Source of the DNA: Acinetobacter pittii
Lineage (GTDB): Bacteria > Pseudomonadota > Gammaproteobacteria > Pseudomonadales > Moraxellaceae
Length of the DNA: 64,000 nt
NCBI RefSeq assembly: GCF_034067285.1
Contig: NZ_CP139286.1
Location: 1,054,001 to 1,118,000 of the forward strand
Direction of reading: 5' to 3'
The translations under genes and the position numbers were made by a program. A model generated the notes under the pieces. That model saw only the letters and a list, made by a program, of their open reading frames with translations. It did not search any database and was not told the DNA's origin. This document shows, one piece after another, positions 16,773-25,021 of the stretch (positions within the stretch are counted from its first letter, which is position 1; the number at the start of each line of letters is the position of its first letter).

Positions 16773-16979
16773 ATGCTTAAACAAAATATCAGTGTTAAAG
16801 ACCAGTTTGGAATTAAATACGTCATTCAGGCAACAGTAGATAATTATTTCGCTAATACTCAATGTTTTTCTAATTTGAAATACATTACAGTCGAAGGTGA
16901 AGATATACGCCCGGGTTTTGAAATGTTTTTTCAAAGTACTTTAAGTGGTAAAATTTTTAAAATTGATAAAATAAATTAA
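16773..16979 (+). CDS. Hypothetical small protein (68 residues)
   Basis: ATG start with TTAGGATAT about 5 bases upstream. Unrecognised, soluble, no signal or membrane segment. Visible parts: LKQNISVKDQFGIKYVIQAT, then NLKYITVEGEDIRPGFEMFF and the ending STLSGKIFKIDKIN. The layout mirrors the preceding small gene (opening LK-x-N, central VEG/VEVG, closing FK-I/L-D), hinting at common origin. Codon use is ordinary for the region. It is followed by about 600 bases without a protein gene. Confidence 0.58.
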   Translation: MLKQNISVKDQFGIKYVIQATVDNYFANTQCFSNLKYITVEGEDIRPGFEMFFQSTLSGKIFKIDKIN

Positions 16980-17194
16980 TCTATCAATGAAGTGTATTTA
17001 ACGCGGCAGGATAGAGTTCTAAGAATTTAATAATAAAGCGCAGGTGGTGAAAACTATACTAGCGCATTGCTAATTTTCAAATCCCTATACCCTTAAAAGC
17101 CCCAACTTTATAAACCCCAAATTAACAATAACTTATTGATTATTTATCCTTACTTTTTAATGATCTATTTTAAAGCAAATGTCATTTTGTGTGC

Positions 17195-17223
17195 TTGACT
17201 GCAATAAATGTGAAGCTTATCCT
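17195..17223 (+). promoter_or_regulatory. Candidate sigma-70 promoter of the structured element
   Basis: TTGACT (17195-17200) and TATCCT (17218-17223) are separated by exactly 17 bases; transcription would begin near 17230, at the first stem of the folded element. The preceding stretch 16980-17194 is AT-rich and shows nothing I can name. Confidence 0.5.
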
Positions 17224-17229
17224 TTGCCT

Positions 17230-17440
17230 GCTGGCCACATTGCCAGCCGGTTTTAGCAGACCGTGATGAAAGATCGCATCAGAGTTATTCCGTCTGAGGA
17301 ATAGTCTTATGCGTAGACTCCTCGTCTCCTCCCGTAGCGGTAGGACGGGAGAGGGACACCTTCGGGTGTGCTGGTTATATCTTTCACCAGTCTGCTAACC
17401 CTTTCTCGTTCTGCCACCATAATTTTCATGTCTGGCAGAA
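17230..17440 (+). ncRNA. Structured RNA element, resembling phage C4/Icd antisense regions
   Basis: A GC-richer island with stacked hairpins: GCTGGC/GCCAGC (17230-17247), TATTCC/GGAATA (17286-17303), GTCT/AGAC (17304-17318), CTCCCGT/ACGGGAG (17329-17351), ACACC-TTCG-GGTGT (17356-17369) and TTCTGCCA/TGGCAGAA (17409-17440). A long-range pairing joins AGCAGAC (17255) and GAAAGAT (17268) with ATCTTTC (17379) and GTCTGCT (17390). TGATG/CATCA (17264-17281) competes with part of it. Two-block self-complementarity ahead of a ribosome-binding site (AAGGAG at 17452) is how the phage P1/P7/P4 C4 antisense RNAs and their Icd/Ash targets are built; identity with C4 is from memory, not a search. No intact Icd-like gene follows on this strand. 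Confidence 0.5.
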
Positions 17441-17703
17441 CTCCCAATAAAAAGGAGTTGGCTTTGCACATTCTTAAATTCTTGGCAGTCTTTGCCAAAA
17501 GCTATAACGACACAACTTAAATCATATTTATCAGCTTGATGACCTTTAGGGTGTTCAGGCTTTAAGTCATTACGGCTCAAAAAAACTTGCATCAACAATA
17601 AAACTTGAGATGTGCCAAGCACAGTCTTACGGCTTTGCTATGCCTTTTTTCTCCCAAAAAAGTATCTCATTTAGAAACAACAAGAATTTATAACGGTAAA
17701 AAT

Positions 17704-18258
17704 ATGCCACATTCAGATCTCCCATTTCGTGCTTTAAGTGTGCTTCACACATCCCGATATCTTTTTAATAACTACGGTTTTCATAAAGTCGGAGTGGACC
17801 GCATTCTTGAATCTTCAAAAACTTCAAAAGCAACTTTTTATAATTATTTTCATTCAAAAGAGCGGCTTATTGAAATGAGCCTAACCTTTCAAAAAGATGG
17901 GCTTAAACATGAGGATCTTTCAATTATCTATGTTCAAAAAGATTTAACGCTGCTTGAAAAGCTTCGCAAACTTTACTTTTTACATGCAGATTTAGACGGA
18001 CTTTATCATTTGCCATTTAAAGCTATTTTCGAGATAGCGAAAACCCATCCGAAGGCGTATCAGGTCGTAATTGACTATCGAAACTGGTTTATCAATGAAA
18101 TCTATCATTTGCTTTTAACGAGCCATACCAATGTTTCAAAACAAGATGCACACATGTTTTTGTTTACGATTGATGGGGCGATGGTACAGCTTTTAGATCC
18201 AAACAAACCAGATGAAAGAGAACGATTGTTAGAGTATTTTTTTATGCAGTTTATTTAA
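17704..18258 (+). CDS. TetR/AcrR family transcriptional regulator
   Basis: A 184-residue protein from ATG 17704 (MPHSDLPFRALSVL). The N-terminal helix-turn-helix is clear: ALSVLHTSRYLFNNYGFHKVG followed by ILESSKTSKATFYNYFHSKE and RLIEMSL, the usual TetR recognition helix. The helical C-terminal domain is of normal size with no recognisable ligand motif. An upstream in-frame ATG (17605) would add 33 residues reading into the structured element and is unlikely. The neighbours do not reveal its target: the next gene is convergent. Confidence 0.85.
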   Translation: MPHSDLPFRALSVLHTSRYLFNNYGFHKVGVDRILESSKTSKATFYNYFHSKERLIEMSLTFQKDGLKHEDLSIIYVQKDLTLLEKLRKLYFLHADLDGLYHLPFKAIFEIAKTHPKAYQVVIDYRNWFINEIYHLLLTSHTNVSKQDAHMFLFTIDGAMVQLLDPNKPDERERLLEYFFMQFI

Positions 18259-18297
18259 ATTATGACGTGAACAAGTTGGGTGGCTAGCGTATGCAGT

Positions 18298-18335
18298 GCC
18301 TATCTATGACGTTTTAACTGACCTCATAGATAGGC
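18298..18335. terminator. Hairpin between convergent tetR-type and ammonia-lyase genes
   Basis: GCCTATCTATGA (18298-18309) pairs perfectly with TCATAGATAGGC (18324-18335), 12 base pairs, loop 14. It lacks a clean T run on either side, so it may act as a weak bidirectional terminator or a 3'-end stabiliser. Confidence 0.6.
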
Positions 18336-18346
18336 TCCAACTTTTA

Positions 18347-19315
18347 TTAAGCAGATAAAAACTCTACATATTTAGAAATATCGACGTTCCCACCACTAAT
18401 AATGACACCTATACGTTTGTCTTTTAACTCATGTTTTAAATTACGCGCAGCAGCAAAACCTAGACATCCTGTCGGTTCAACCACCATCTTCATTCTCTCT
18501 GCAAAAAACTTCATTGAAGTAACAAGGTCTTCGTCAGTTACAGTCAAAATGTCATCAACTTTTTGTTGAATAATGGGAAAAGTGAGTTTGCCTAAATACT
18601 GAGTTTGAGCACCATCGGCAATCGTTTGCGGTGTATCAATATGAACAATTTCTCCTTTTCTAAAAGACATCTGTCCATCATTTCCTAGGGCAGGTTCAAC
18701 ACCATATATTTTACAGTTTGGAGAAAGCTGGCGAGCAGATAGGGCAGAACCAGCCAATAAACCGCCACCTCCTAAACATACAAATAGGTAATCCAACTCA
18801 CCTACTTCTTCAAATAACTCTTTTGCAGCCGTACCTTGACCCGCAATTACATGGGGATGGTCATAAGATGGAATTAAGGTTAGGCCATTTTTTTCAGCAA
18901 TTTCTTTTCCAATTTTTTCCCGATCTTCTGTATAACGGTCAAATTCAACAATATCTCCGCCGTATTCTCGCGTTGCTGCCATTTTTGCAGCAGGAGCATC
19001 GTGGGGCATGATGATTGTGGCTGGAATACCAAGAATTTTTGCTGAAAGTGCAATCGCTTGTGCATGATTTCCCGAAGAGAAAGCAACCACGCCCGCTTTT
19101 CTTTGAGCCTCATTGAATTGCAAAAGTGCATTCATTGCGCCACGAAATTTGAAAGCGCCAACACGTTGAAAATTCTCACATTTAAAGAATACTTCTGCTT
19201 CAAATTCATTGTTAACAGTGCGTGAAGTTAAAACAGGAGTCTTATTTGCAAAACCTTTTATACGTTCAGCAGCGGCTGCGACATCTTCATAAGTTGGAAG
19301 GGTTAAATTTTTCAT
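18347..19315 (-). CDS. PLP-dependent threo-3-hydroxyaspartate/serine/threonine ammonia-lyase
   Basis: A 322-residue fold-type II PLP enzyme without a regulatory ACT domain. The PLP lysine is Lys56 in GAFKFRGA; SSGNHAQA and the phosphate-binding loop CLGGGGLLAG are intact. The sequence is of the serine racemase/threo-3-hydroxyaspartate dehydratase subgroup, with the C-terminal VVEPTGCLGFAAARN and ISGGNVD motifs. It would deaminate a beta-hydroxy amino acid to a keto acid and ammonia. AGGT precedes the ATG by 6 bases. It is divergent from a DauR/YheO-like regulator, which probably controls it. Substrate choice within the subgroup is uncertain. Confidence 0.86.
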   Translation of the reverse strand: MKNLTLPTYEDVAAAAERIKGFANKTPVLTSRTVNNEFEAEVFFKCENFQRVGAFKFRGAMNALLQFNEAQRKAGVVAFSSGNHAQAIALSAKILGIPATIIMPHDAPAAKMAATREYGGDIVEFDRYTEDREKIGKEIAEKNGLTLIPSYDHPHVIAGQGTAAKELFEEVGELDYLFVCLGGGGLLAGSALSARQLSPNCKIYGVEPALGNDGQMSFRKGEIVHIDTPQTIADGAQTQYLGKLTFPIIQQKVDDILTVTDEDLVTSMKFFAERMKMVVEPTGCLGFAAARNLKHELKDKRIGVIISGGNVDISKYVEFLSA

Positions 19316-19392
19316 AATTAAACCTAATTCTATTCAATGTTTTTGAGTTCAAGATTCCGTATTGCGCAAGGAATACACTAAATATTAACCTT

Positions 19393-19509
19393 TTTAGATA
19401 AAGTATATACTTTTGGATAAAATGTCTAATTTTATTTTCTAATGAGATAACAATGAGATATAAGATTTTGATTTACATTAAGTTTAAAATTAGATAAAAA
19501 GTCTAAATT
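19393..19509. promoter_or_regulatory. Repeated operator-like sites between the ammonia-lyase and its regulator
   Basis: Three related sites contain GATAAA: TTAGATAAAGTATA (from 19394), TTGGATAAAATGTCTAA (from 19413) and TTAGATAAAAAGTCTAA (from 19491). The last is an inverted repeat TTAGA-N7-TCTAA. A perfect 14-base palindrome AAAGTATATACTTT lies at 19400-19413, overlapping the first two. Confidence 0.5.
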
Positions 19510-19569
19510 ACTATTACATTCTTTACACTCGAGTTTGAAATAGTAAGCAAGTCATTTGGAGGAAATACA

Positions 19570-20193
19570 TTGGACAATCGTGATAAACATTTACTCACTC
19601 AACTAGATACTATCGCGAAAGGGTTAAGTGAAACGCTATTTCCTTTTTGCGAAGTTGTTGTCCATGACTTAACAAATCCTGAGCATGCCATACTCTCAAT
19701 ACACAATAATTTATCAGGCCGAAAAGTGGGTGATCCGGCAACTGAGTTAGGGCTGGCTAGAATCATGTCTCCAGAATTTCCAAACCTTATTTCAAACTAT
19801 GCAAACCAGTTTGCTGATGGTCGCCCTGCAAAAAGTACTTCTATTGGTATTAAAGATGAAGAGGGGCAGTATGTGGCCGCTTTATGTATGAATATTGATT
19901 TAACCCTATTTAGGGGAATGCAAAGCGCTTTAGAACAGTTTGCTAAAATTGAAACTGATAACATTGTTGAAAATTTGGAGCCGAAAGGTACTGAAGCAAT
20001 CCGTAAATACATCGATCAATTTGCTTCAAAACATGCCACTACACCACGTATGTTAAAACTTAATGAGAGAAAACAATTAATTCATGAGTTAAAAAATAAT
20101 GGCTTATTAGATATTAAAAAGGCTGTCGAGACAGTTGCACAACATTTAGGTATATCAAGAGCAAGTGCCTATTTGTATGTGAAGGAAACTTAA
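19570..20193 (+). CDS. DauR/YheO-type transcriptional regulator (PAS-like YheO domain plus HTH)
   Basis: 207 residues. The N-terminal half (about 10-120) is a YheO-type ligand-sensing domain with FCEVVVHDLTNPEHAILSIHN and KSTSIGIKDEEGQYVAALCMNID; the C-terminal part carries the helix-turn-helix (about 165-205: LLDIKKAVETVAQHLGISRA then SAYLYVKE) of the DauR family. It uses a TTG start with a strong GGAGG 8 bases upstream. DauR-type proteins repress amino-acid catabolic genes until ligand is bound. Divergent placement with the ammonia-lyase and repeated sites between them suggest it is the local regulator; whether activator or repressor is unknown. Confidence 0.82.
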   Translation: MDNRDKHLLTQLDTIAKGLSETLFPFCEVVVHDLTNPEHAILSIHNNLSGRKVGDPATELGLARIMSPEFPNLISNYANQFADGRPAKSTSIGIKDEEGQYVAALCMNIDLTLFRGMQSALEQFAKIETDNIVENLEPKGTEAIRKYIDQFASKHATTPRMLKLNERKQLIHELKNNGLLDIKKAVETVAQHLGISRASAYLYVKET

Positions 20194-20312
20194 AAGTTTT
20201 ATCTTATTCATCAAAAAACAACTTGTTTATTAGGCATGACTCATTTAAATAATTAAATGAATAGGAACACGCAAGCATCTCTATAGCTTGATCTAGTTTA
20301 GGAGGTCGTTAT

Positions 20313-20552
20313 TTGAAGTTATTTATTATTATATTTATTGCGATTTTTTCCAGTATCGGACTGATTTGTTTAATTGCTCTGTTTAGAAATTTAAAAAATT
20401 ATTCACCATCTGGTGAGCATGATCATTCATCTTCTTCAACGCATCATTTTCACGATAACAGTGCTAGCCATCATCATAGTACTAACCATTCAAATGATTG
20501 TTCGTCATCTTCAGACTCAGGTAGCTGTGATAGCGGTGGTGGCGGAGATTAA
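20313..20552 (+). CDS. Small membrane protein with His/Ser/Gly-rich tail
   Basis: 79 residues from a TTG start with AGGAGGT 7 bases upstream. Residues 2-25 form one hydrophobic helix; the remainder is low-complexity and metal-binding in character: repeated His pairs (STHHFHDNSASHHHSTNH), then Ser/Cys/Gly (CSSSSDSGSCDSGGGGD). The helix has no lysine-rich signal or lipobox, so it is probably a membrane anchor with a soluble tail. I do not recognise a named family. The strong ribosome-binding site and terminator argue that it is real. Confidence 0.7.
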   Translation: MKLFIIIFIAIFSSIGLICLIALFRNLKNYSPSGEHDHSSSSTHHFHDNSASHHHSTNHSNDCSSSSDSGSCDSGGGGD

Positions 20553-20577
20553 AAAAAGCCCTTTTATGCAAAGGGCT
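20551..20577 (-). terminator. Terminator of the pirin gene
   Basis: AGCCCTTT (20557-20564) pairs with AAAGGGCT (20570-20577); the A run at 20551-20557 becomes a T run on the minus strand. Confidence 0.85.
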
Positions 20578-20586
20578 GTTGGTGAT

Positions 20587-21273
20587 TTAAGGCAAATCAA
20601 ACCAGATAAATTGACTGTCTTCAGTTGCTTGAATTGTCGCTTTGTCTTCAAAAACTAGAGCATCACCGGCTTTAACTTCTTGATCGCCAATGCGAACTAC
20701 ACCTGAAATCACGTGCACATAGTTCACTTTTTTAACCGTATCGACAGTTAACTCATGGCCTTTTTCCAATACAGCAGACTTTACTTCTGCATCTTGGCGA
20801 ATATGCATTGGTGCATTTGCATCAGGCCCTGCAATTAAATGCCATTTGTTTGGTTCTTTACGTGGGTCCAAATTAATTTGTTGATAATTTGGCTCGGCAT
20901 CTCTTTCATTTGGAATAATCCAGATCTGTAATAAATGTACAGGCGTATCAGTGTTGTTGATTTCACTGTGGGCAACACCTGTGCCGGCGCTCATAAGTTG
21001 CCATTCACCCGCTTTAATCTGGCCTTCATTTCCCATCGTGTCGCGGTGTGAAATCGCACCATCTAACACACAGGTTAAGATTTCCATATTGTCATGTGAG
21101 TGCGTACCAAAACCATTATGCGCATCAATCTGGTCGTCATTAATTACGCGTAGAGCGCTTACACCCATATATTTAGGGTCGTACCAGCTACCAAATGAAA
21201 AGCTATGATAAGACTCTAACCAGCCTGCTTTTACATGACCTCGATCTTCACTACGATGTAGATAAGCATTCAT
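20587..21273 (-). CDS. Pirin family protein (YhhW-like bicupin)
   Basis: A 228-residue two-cupin protein. The N-terminal cupin has the full pirin metal set His58, His60, His102 and Glu104, in THSHDNMEI and AGTGVAHSE; the C-terminal cupin has lost it. E. coli YhhW (231 residues) shows quercetin 2,3-dioxygenase activity in vitro; the natural role is unclear. GGAGATTAGG lies just before the ATG. It is a single gene with its own terminator, convergent with the small His-rich membrane protein gene. Confidence 0.92.
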   Translation of the reverse strand: MNAYLHRSEDRGHVKAGWLESYHSFSFGSWYDPKYMGVSALRVINDDQIDAHNGFGTHSHDNMEILTCVLDGAISHRDTMGNEGQIKAGEWQLMSAGTGVAHSEINNTDTPVHLLQIWIIPNERDAEPNYQQINLDPRKEPNKWHLIAGPDANAPMHIRQDAEVKSAVLEKGHELTVDTVKKVNYVHVISGVVRIGDQEVKAGDALVFEDKATIQATEDSQFIWFDLP

Positions 21274-21413
21274 GACCTAATCTCCCAAATTTTTATTTAT
21301 CTCTTGAGAAATATCTTAATGTTCTATGAAGGGCGAAAAAATAGGTTAACTGCAACATGTCGTTGCATAATTGATATGATTATAGGGTTCTTTACTCATA
21401 TATTTTTAAGGAT

Positions 21414-21438
21414 AAAAAAACCTGCCATGAAGGCAGGT
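21414..21438 (-). terminator. Terminator of the L,D-transpeptidase gene
   Basis: ACCTGCC (21420-21426), loop ATGAA, GGCAGGT (21432-21438); the seven A before it read as T on the minus strand. Confidence 0.92.
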
Positions 21439-21456
21439 CTTTAATAGAGCTATTAA

Positions 21457-22695
21457 TTACTCAAGGAATTTAACAGTTACGCCAGAACGTACTTTACTTC
21501 CTAAATCGTTTGCATCCCAGTTAGTTAAACGGATACAACCGTGTGAAGCTGTTTTAGAAATTAAAGACGGGTTTGGTGTTCCGTGGATACCAAAAGATTT
21601 TTTACTTAAACCAATCCAGATATTACCTACAGGAGCATTTGGACCTGGTGGTAAAGAAAGTGGTTTTAGGTTTTTACCTTGTACGAAGTTTGAAGGTGAG
21701 TAGCTGTACCATGGGTTACGTGCTACACCAACTACCTTGTAAGTACCGGTCGGAGAAGGCGTATCAGTACTGCCAATTGTTGCAGGAAATGAGGCAATCA
21801 TTTGGTTCCGGCTGTTAAAGAGGTACAGTTGTTTTGCGCCTTTATGCGCAATAATCAAATGAATGTCTTCTGGTAAATCATTGCGTACATTTGGAACAAT
21901 GATTTTTTCGCCCACTTTTTTGAATGTCGCAGTTGGGTTAATTTTCTTTAAGAAAGCTTCATCAATGTGAAACTTCTCACCCAACATTTCGCTAACACGC
22001 GTGTAGTACAAACCTTTCATTTTGGCCTGTAATGCGTAGTCAGAAGGAATCGACTCAGCATATGGACCTTTTAAGTCAGCATCAGAAATTGTGTATTCAA
22101 TAAATGCTGGCTTTGTTTGTTTAGCAACTAAAGCATCCCAAGTTTCTTTAGTGAGTTCACCAGTAGGTGACAAACCATTCATTTGTTGGAATGAAGAAAT
22201 TGCTTTTAAAGTATTTTTACCGCTCATGCCGTCAATTGCACCTGGTGATGCATGTGCATTATTTAGCATAACGTGAGCACGTGCATAAACTGGAAGCTGG
22301 CCTTTACCAATATTTTCAGACCATTCCGCCGAGTTTAAGCTATCTAAAGTCCATGATGCAGCGGTTGTCGCAGTAGTCGTAGACGCAGCAGTGGTTTTAG
22401 CAACAGCTGGAGTCGACGCCGCGATGCCTGATACAGCATTTGGGTCTTCAGTTTTCTGTAAATTTTGTAATGTTGTTGACGCTCGATTTAGGTCATTTTG
22501 TTCTTGAGCGGTGATTTGTGTCGGAGCTTGAGCTTGTACAGTTGAAGCTGCTTCTACTGCTAAAGGATCAATCGGATCTTCTACAGGAGCTGATACCTTT
22601 TTAGGGTTCAGGGGTTGCTCAGTTGTTGAAGCAGCAAAAGCAACATTAGCAATAATACAACTTAAACTCATAGCGAGTAATGAGCGAACAAACAT
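21457..22695 (-). CDS. L,D-transpeptidase with peptidoglycan-binding domain (YkuD family)
   Basis: About 412 residues. Signal peptide 1-21 (MFVRSLLAMSLSC to AFA), an Ala/Thr/Gln-rich linker (22-120), a PG-binding_1 domain (about 140-195: SPGAIDGMSGKNTLKAISSF), then a YkuD catalytic domain (about 265-410) with FGIHGTPNP and the catalytic SHGCIRL, Cys about 387. It forms 3-3 cross-links or exchanges D-amino acids in the periplasm. A. baumannii has two such enzymes, LdtJ and LdtK; the signal peptide and size fit the periplasmic LdtJ, but I assign that only tentatively. AAGG precedes ATG 22695; an in-frame TTG is 9 bases further up. Confidence 0.92.
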   Translation of the reverse strand: MFVRSLLAMSLSCIIANVAFAASTTEQPLNPKKVSAPVEDPIDPLAVEAASTVQAQAPTQITAQEQNDLNRASTTLQNLQKTEDPNAVSGIAASTPAVAKTTAASTTTATTAASWTLDSLNSAEWSENIGKGQLPVYARAHVMLNNAHASPGAIDGMSGKNTLKAISSFQQMNGLSPTGELTKETWDALVAKQTKPAFIEYTISDADLKGPYAESIPSDYALQAKMKGLYYTRVSEMLGEKFHIDEAFLKKINPTATFKKVGEKIIVPNVRNDLPEDIHLIIAHKGAKQLYLFNSRNQMIASFPATIGSTDTPSPTGTYKVVGVARNPWYSYSPSNFVQGKNLKPLSLPPGPNAPVGNIWIGLSKKSFGIHGTPNPSLISKTASHGCIRLTNWDANDLGSKVRSGVTVKFLE

Positions 22696-22997
22696 GTAAT
22701 TCAACCTTAAGAATTTTCATATAAGCAATAGGAAGATTGATTTGATCTCAAAGTGCATAAAACTACCAATAACTCATCTCTATGAGCCCAAGATTGGCAA
22801 TTTAGTGATTAAAAGAATATCAATAAACCCAATGTAACATGTTGCAAGTATTGCAGAAAAGCCCGCTACTTGCAGTAGACTTTTGTGTAAATATGCATTT
22901 TTTAGTAGATTGACGCGTTTTTTGTGTGAAATTGAAATTATAAAATTCTCTATGTTTTTGATATGATGCTGCCACATAAAGAATATAGAGATTGGTA

Positions 22998-24071
22998 ATG
23001 ACGACTTTGAAAAATGATCGTTTCCTACGAGCTTTGTTACGCGAACCTGTAGATACCACACCGGTATGGATGATGCGTCAAGCGGGACGTTATTTGCCTG
23101 AATATCGTGAAACACGTTCAAAAGCAGGCGACTTTCTATCTCTATGTAAAAATACAGAATTTGCTTGCGAAGTGACTTTGCAGCCTTTACGCCGCTACGA
23201 CTTAGATGCAGCGATTTTATTTTCAGATATTTTAACTATTCCTGATGCATTAGGTTTAGGGCTTTATTTTGAAACTGGAGAAGGTCCTAAATTTCAAAAG
23301 ACTGTTCGTACTGAACAAGATGTCGCGAATTTACCAAAGTTAAATGCAAAATCAGATCTTGATTATGTGATGAATGCGGTAAGTACAATTCGCTCAGCTT
23401 TAGGTGGTCAAGTTCCACTGATTGGTTTCTCTGGTAGTCCTTGGACGCTTGCAACTTATATGGTTGAAGGTGGTTCAAGTAAAGAGTTCCGTTTCACCAA
23501 GCAAATGATGTATGCGCAGCCAGAAGTTTTGCATGCTTTACTTGATCATTTAGCAGATTCAGTCATTGATTATTTAAATGCTCAAATTGATGCAGGTGCT
23601 CAGGCGATCCAGATCTTTGATAGCTGGGGCGGGGCATTAGCACACCGTGAATATGTCGAATTCTCTTTAAACTACATGAATAAAATCATTGCAGGTTTAC
23701 AGCGTGAGAAAGACGGCCGACGTATTCCTGTTATTGTGTTCACCAAAGGTGGCGGTCAATGGTTAGAACCGATGATTACCACTGGTGCAGATGCATTAGG
23801 TTTGGACTGGACTACTCCGCTCAATACAGCACGTAATGTTGTCTCTGGACGCGTAGCGTTACAGGGTAATCTTGATCCTGCTGTTTTATATGGCTCGGCT
23901 GCTTCAATTGAAAAAGCAGTGAAAGCGATGTTAGACGATGCCTACGCAAATGGTGAAAAAACAGGTTACGTTGCTAACTTAGGCCACGGGATTACCCAGT
24001 GGGTAGACCCTGCACAGCCAAAAATCTTTGTAGATACAGTACATGAGTATAGTGCTAAATATCTAGGATAG
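22998..24071 (+). CDS. hemE: Uroporphyrinogen decarboxylase
   Basis: A 357-residue cytosolic heme-pathway enzyme that decarboxylates uroporphyrinogen III to coproporphyrinogen III. The invariant N-terminal [16 protein letters not shown] is present (substrate-binding Arg), as are [25 protein letters not shown] and the final NLGHGI. Length is the family norm. ATG 22998 is preferred to the in-frame TTG at 22992. A DUF817 membrane-protein gene starts 6 bases after its stop and is likely co-transcribed. Confidence 0.98.
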   Translation: MTTLKNDRFLRALLREPVDTTPVWMMRQAGRYLPEYRETRSKAGDFLSLCKNTEFACEVTLQPLRRYDLDAAILFSDILTIPDALGLGLYFETGEGPKFQKTVRTEQDVANLPKLNAKSDLDYVMNAVSTIRSALGGQVPLIGFSGSPWTLATYMVEGGSSKEFRFTKQMMYAQPEVLHALLDHLADSVIDYLNAQIDAGAQAIQIFDSWGGALAHREYVEFSLNYMNKIIAGLQREKDGRRIPVIVFTKGGGQWLEPMITTGADALGLDWTTPLNTARNVVSGRVALQGNLDPAVLYGSAASIEKAVKAMLDDAYANGEKTGYVANLGHGITQWVDPAQPKIFVDTVHEYSAKYLG

Positions 24072-24077
24072 TTTTTT

Positions 24078-24872
24078 GTGCGCCATCTGACTTTACCAAT
24101 TCATTTTATCGGCAAGGCTGTTTCGGCAGCCTTGTTTGGTATTCTGCTTTTAATTGCTTTTGCTTTAACAGCACCGATGGGAAGCCATGAATATATGGGT
24201 TTTTATCGCTATGATTATTTACTCATCTATGCATTGTTAATCCAGATCTGCTTACTTTATTTAAAGCTTGAATCATGGGCAGAAGCCAAAGTTATTGCTT
24301 TATTTCATGTCATGGCGATGGTCATGGAAATATTTTTAACGCATCCTGCGATTGCATCATGGCAATATCCTCAGCCCGCCGTATTTAAAATCTTAACTGT
24401 GCCTTTATTTGCAGGCTTTATGTATTCGGCTGTGGGTAGTTTTTTTGCACGTTCAATCCGACTGTTTCAAGTTTCTTTTGAAAAGCTTCCTAGTTTTGGA
24501 AGTATGCTTTTATTGGCATTTTTCTCATATATAAACTTTATGAGTAAATTTTTTGTACCTGATATTCGCTATATTTTATTTGCGATCAGTATGTTTATTT
24601 TTTGGAAGACTAAGCTTTATTTTCAGTTAAATGAACATAAATTTAAAATCCCGATGTTGCCTGTATTGTTTACACTCGCTTTTCTCATCTGGATTGCTGA
24701 AAATATTAGTACTTTTTATAAAATCTGGCTCTATCCAAGTCAGGTAGATGCTTGGCATATGGTGGGCTGGGGTAAACTTGGTTCATGGTATTTATTATTA
24801 CTGTTAAGTTTAGTACTGGTGCTTAAAATATTAGGTCATCGAGATAATCAAGGTAACTGGAATTTAAGATAA
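24078..24872 (+). CDS. DUF817 family integral membrane protein (YoaT-like)
   Basis: 264 residues, GTG start, with about eight hydrophobic helices. The motif-rich middle (EIFLTHPAIASWQYPQPA, then VPLFAGFMYSAVGSF and the late WIAENISTFYKIWLYPSQ) is characteristic of DUF817, whose function is unknown. No ribosome-binding site is evident, so translation may be coupled to hemE, 6 bases upstream. It ends in a basic cytoplasmic tail. Confidence 0.83.
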   Translation: MRHLTLPIHFIGKAVSAALFGILLLIAFALTAPMGSHEYMGFYRYDYLLIYALLIQICLLYLKLESWAEAKVIALFHVMAMVMEIFLTHPAIASWQYPQPAVFKILTVPLFAGFMYSAVGSFFARSIRLFQVSFEKLPSFGSMLLLAFFSYINFMSKFFVPDIRYILFAISMFIFWKTKLYFQLNEHKFKIPMLPVLFTLAFLIWIAENISTFYKIWLYPSQVDAWHMVGWGKLGSWYLLLLLSLVLVLKILGHRDNQGNWNLR

Positions 24873-25021
24873 ATTTTTCTTTTGCACTTTTTATCATATT
24901 GTTTATTTTTTAATTGCTAATTCACAGCCTTCTCGTTATCTTTAATAGCGTGTAATAAAAATTACACATAACAATACAACACATAAGAAACAATCAATAA
25001 TGATTTTGGAGTTATACATCT

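Noticed and set aside
17395..17622. Minus-strand 75-residue frame as a gene
   Set aside because: It overlaps the folded element, starts at GTG without a clear ribosome-binding site, and lies antisense to where Icd-like genes occur; treated as a shadow of a decayed element.
22780..23121. 113-residue minus-strand frame overlapping the hemE start
   Set aside because: It overlaps a well-supported gene head on, has no family resemblance, and reads through the hemE promoter region.
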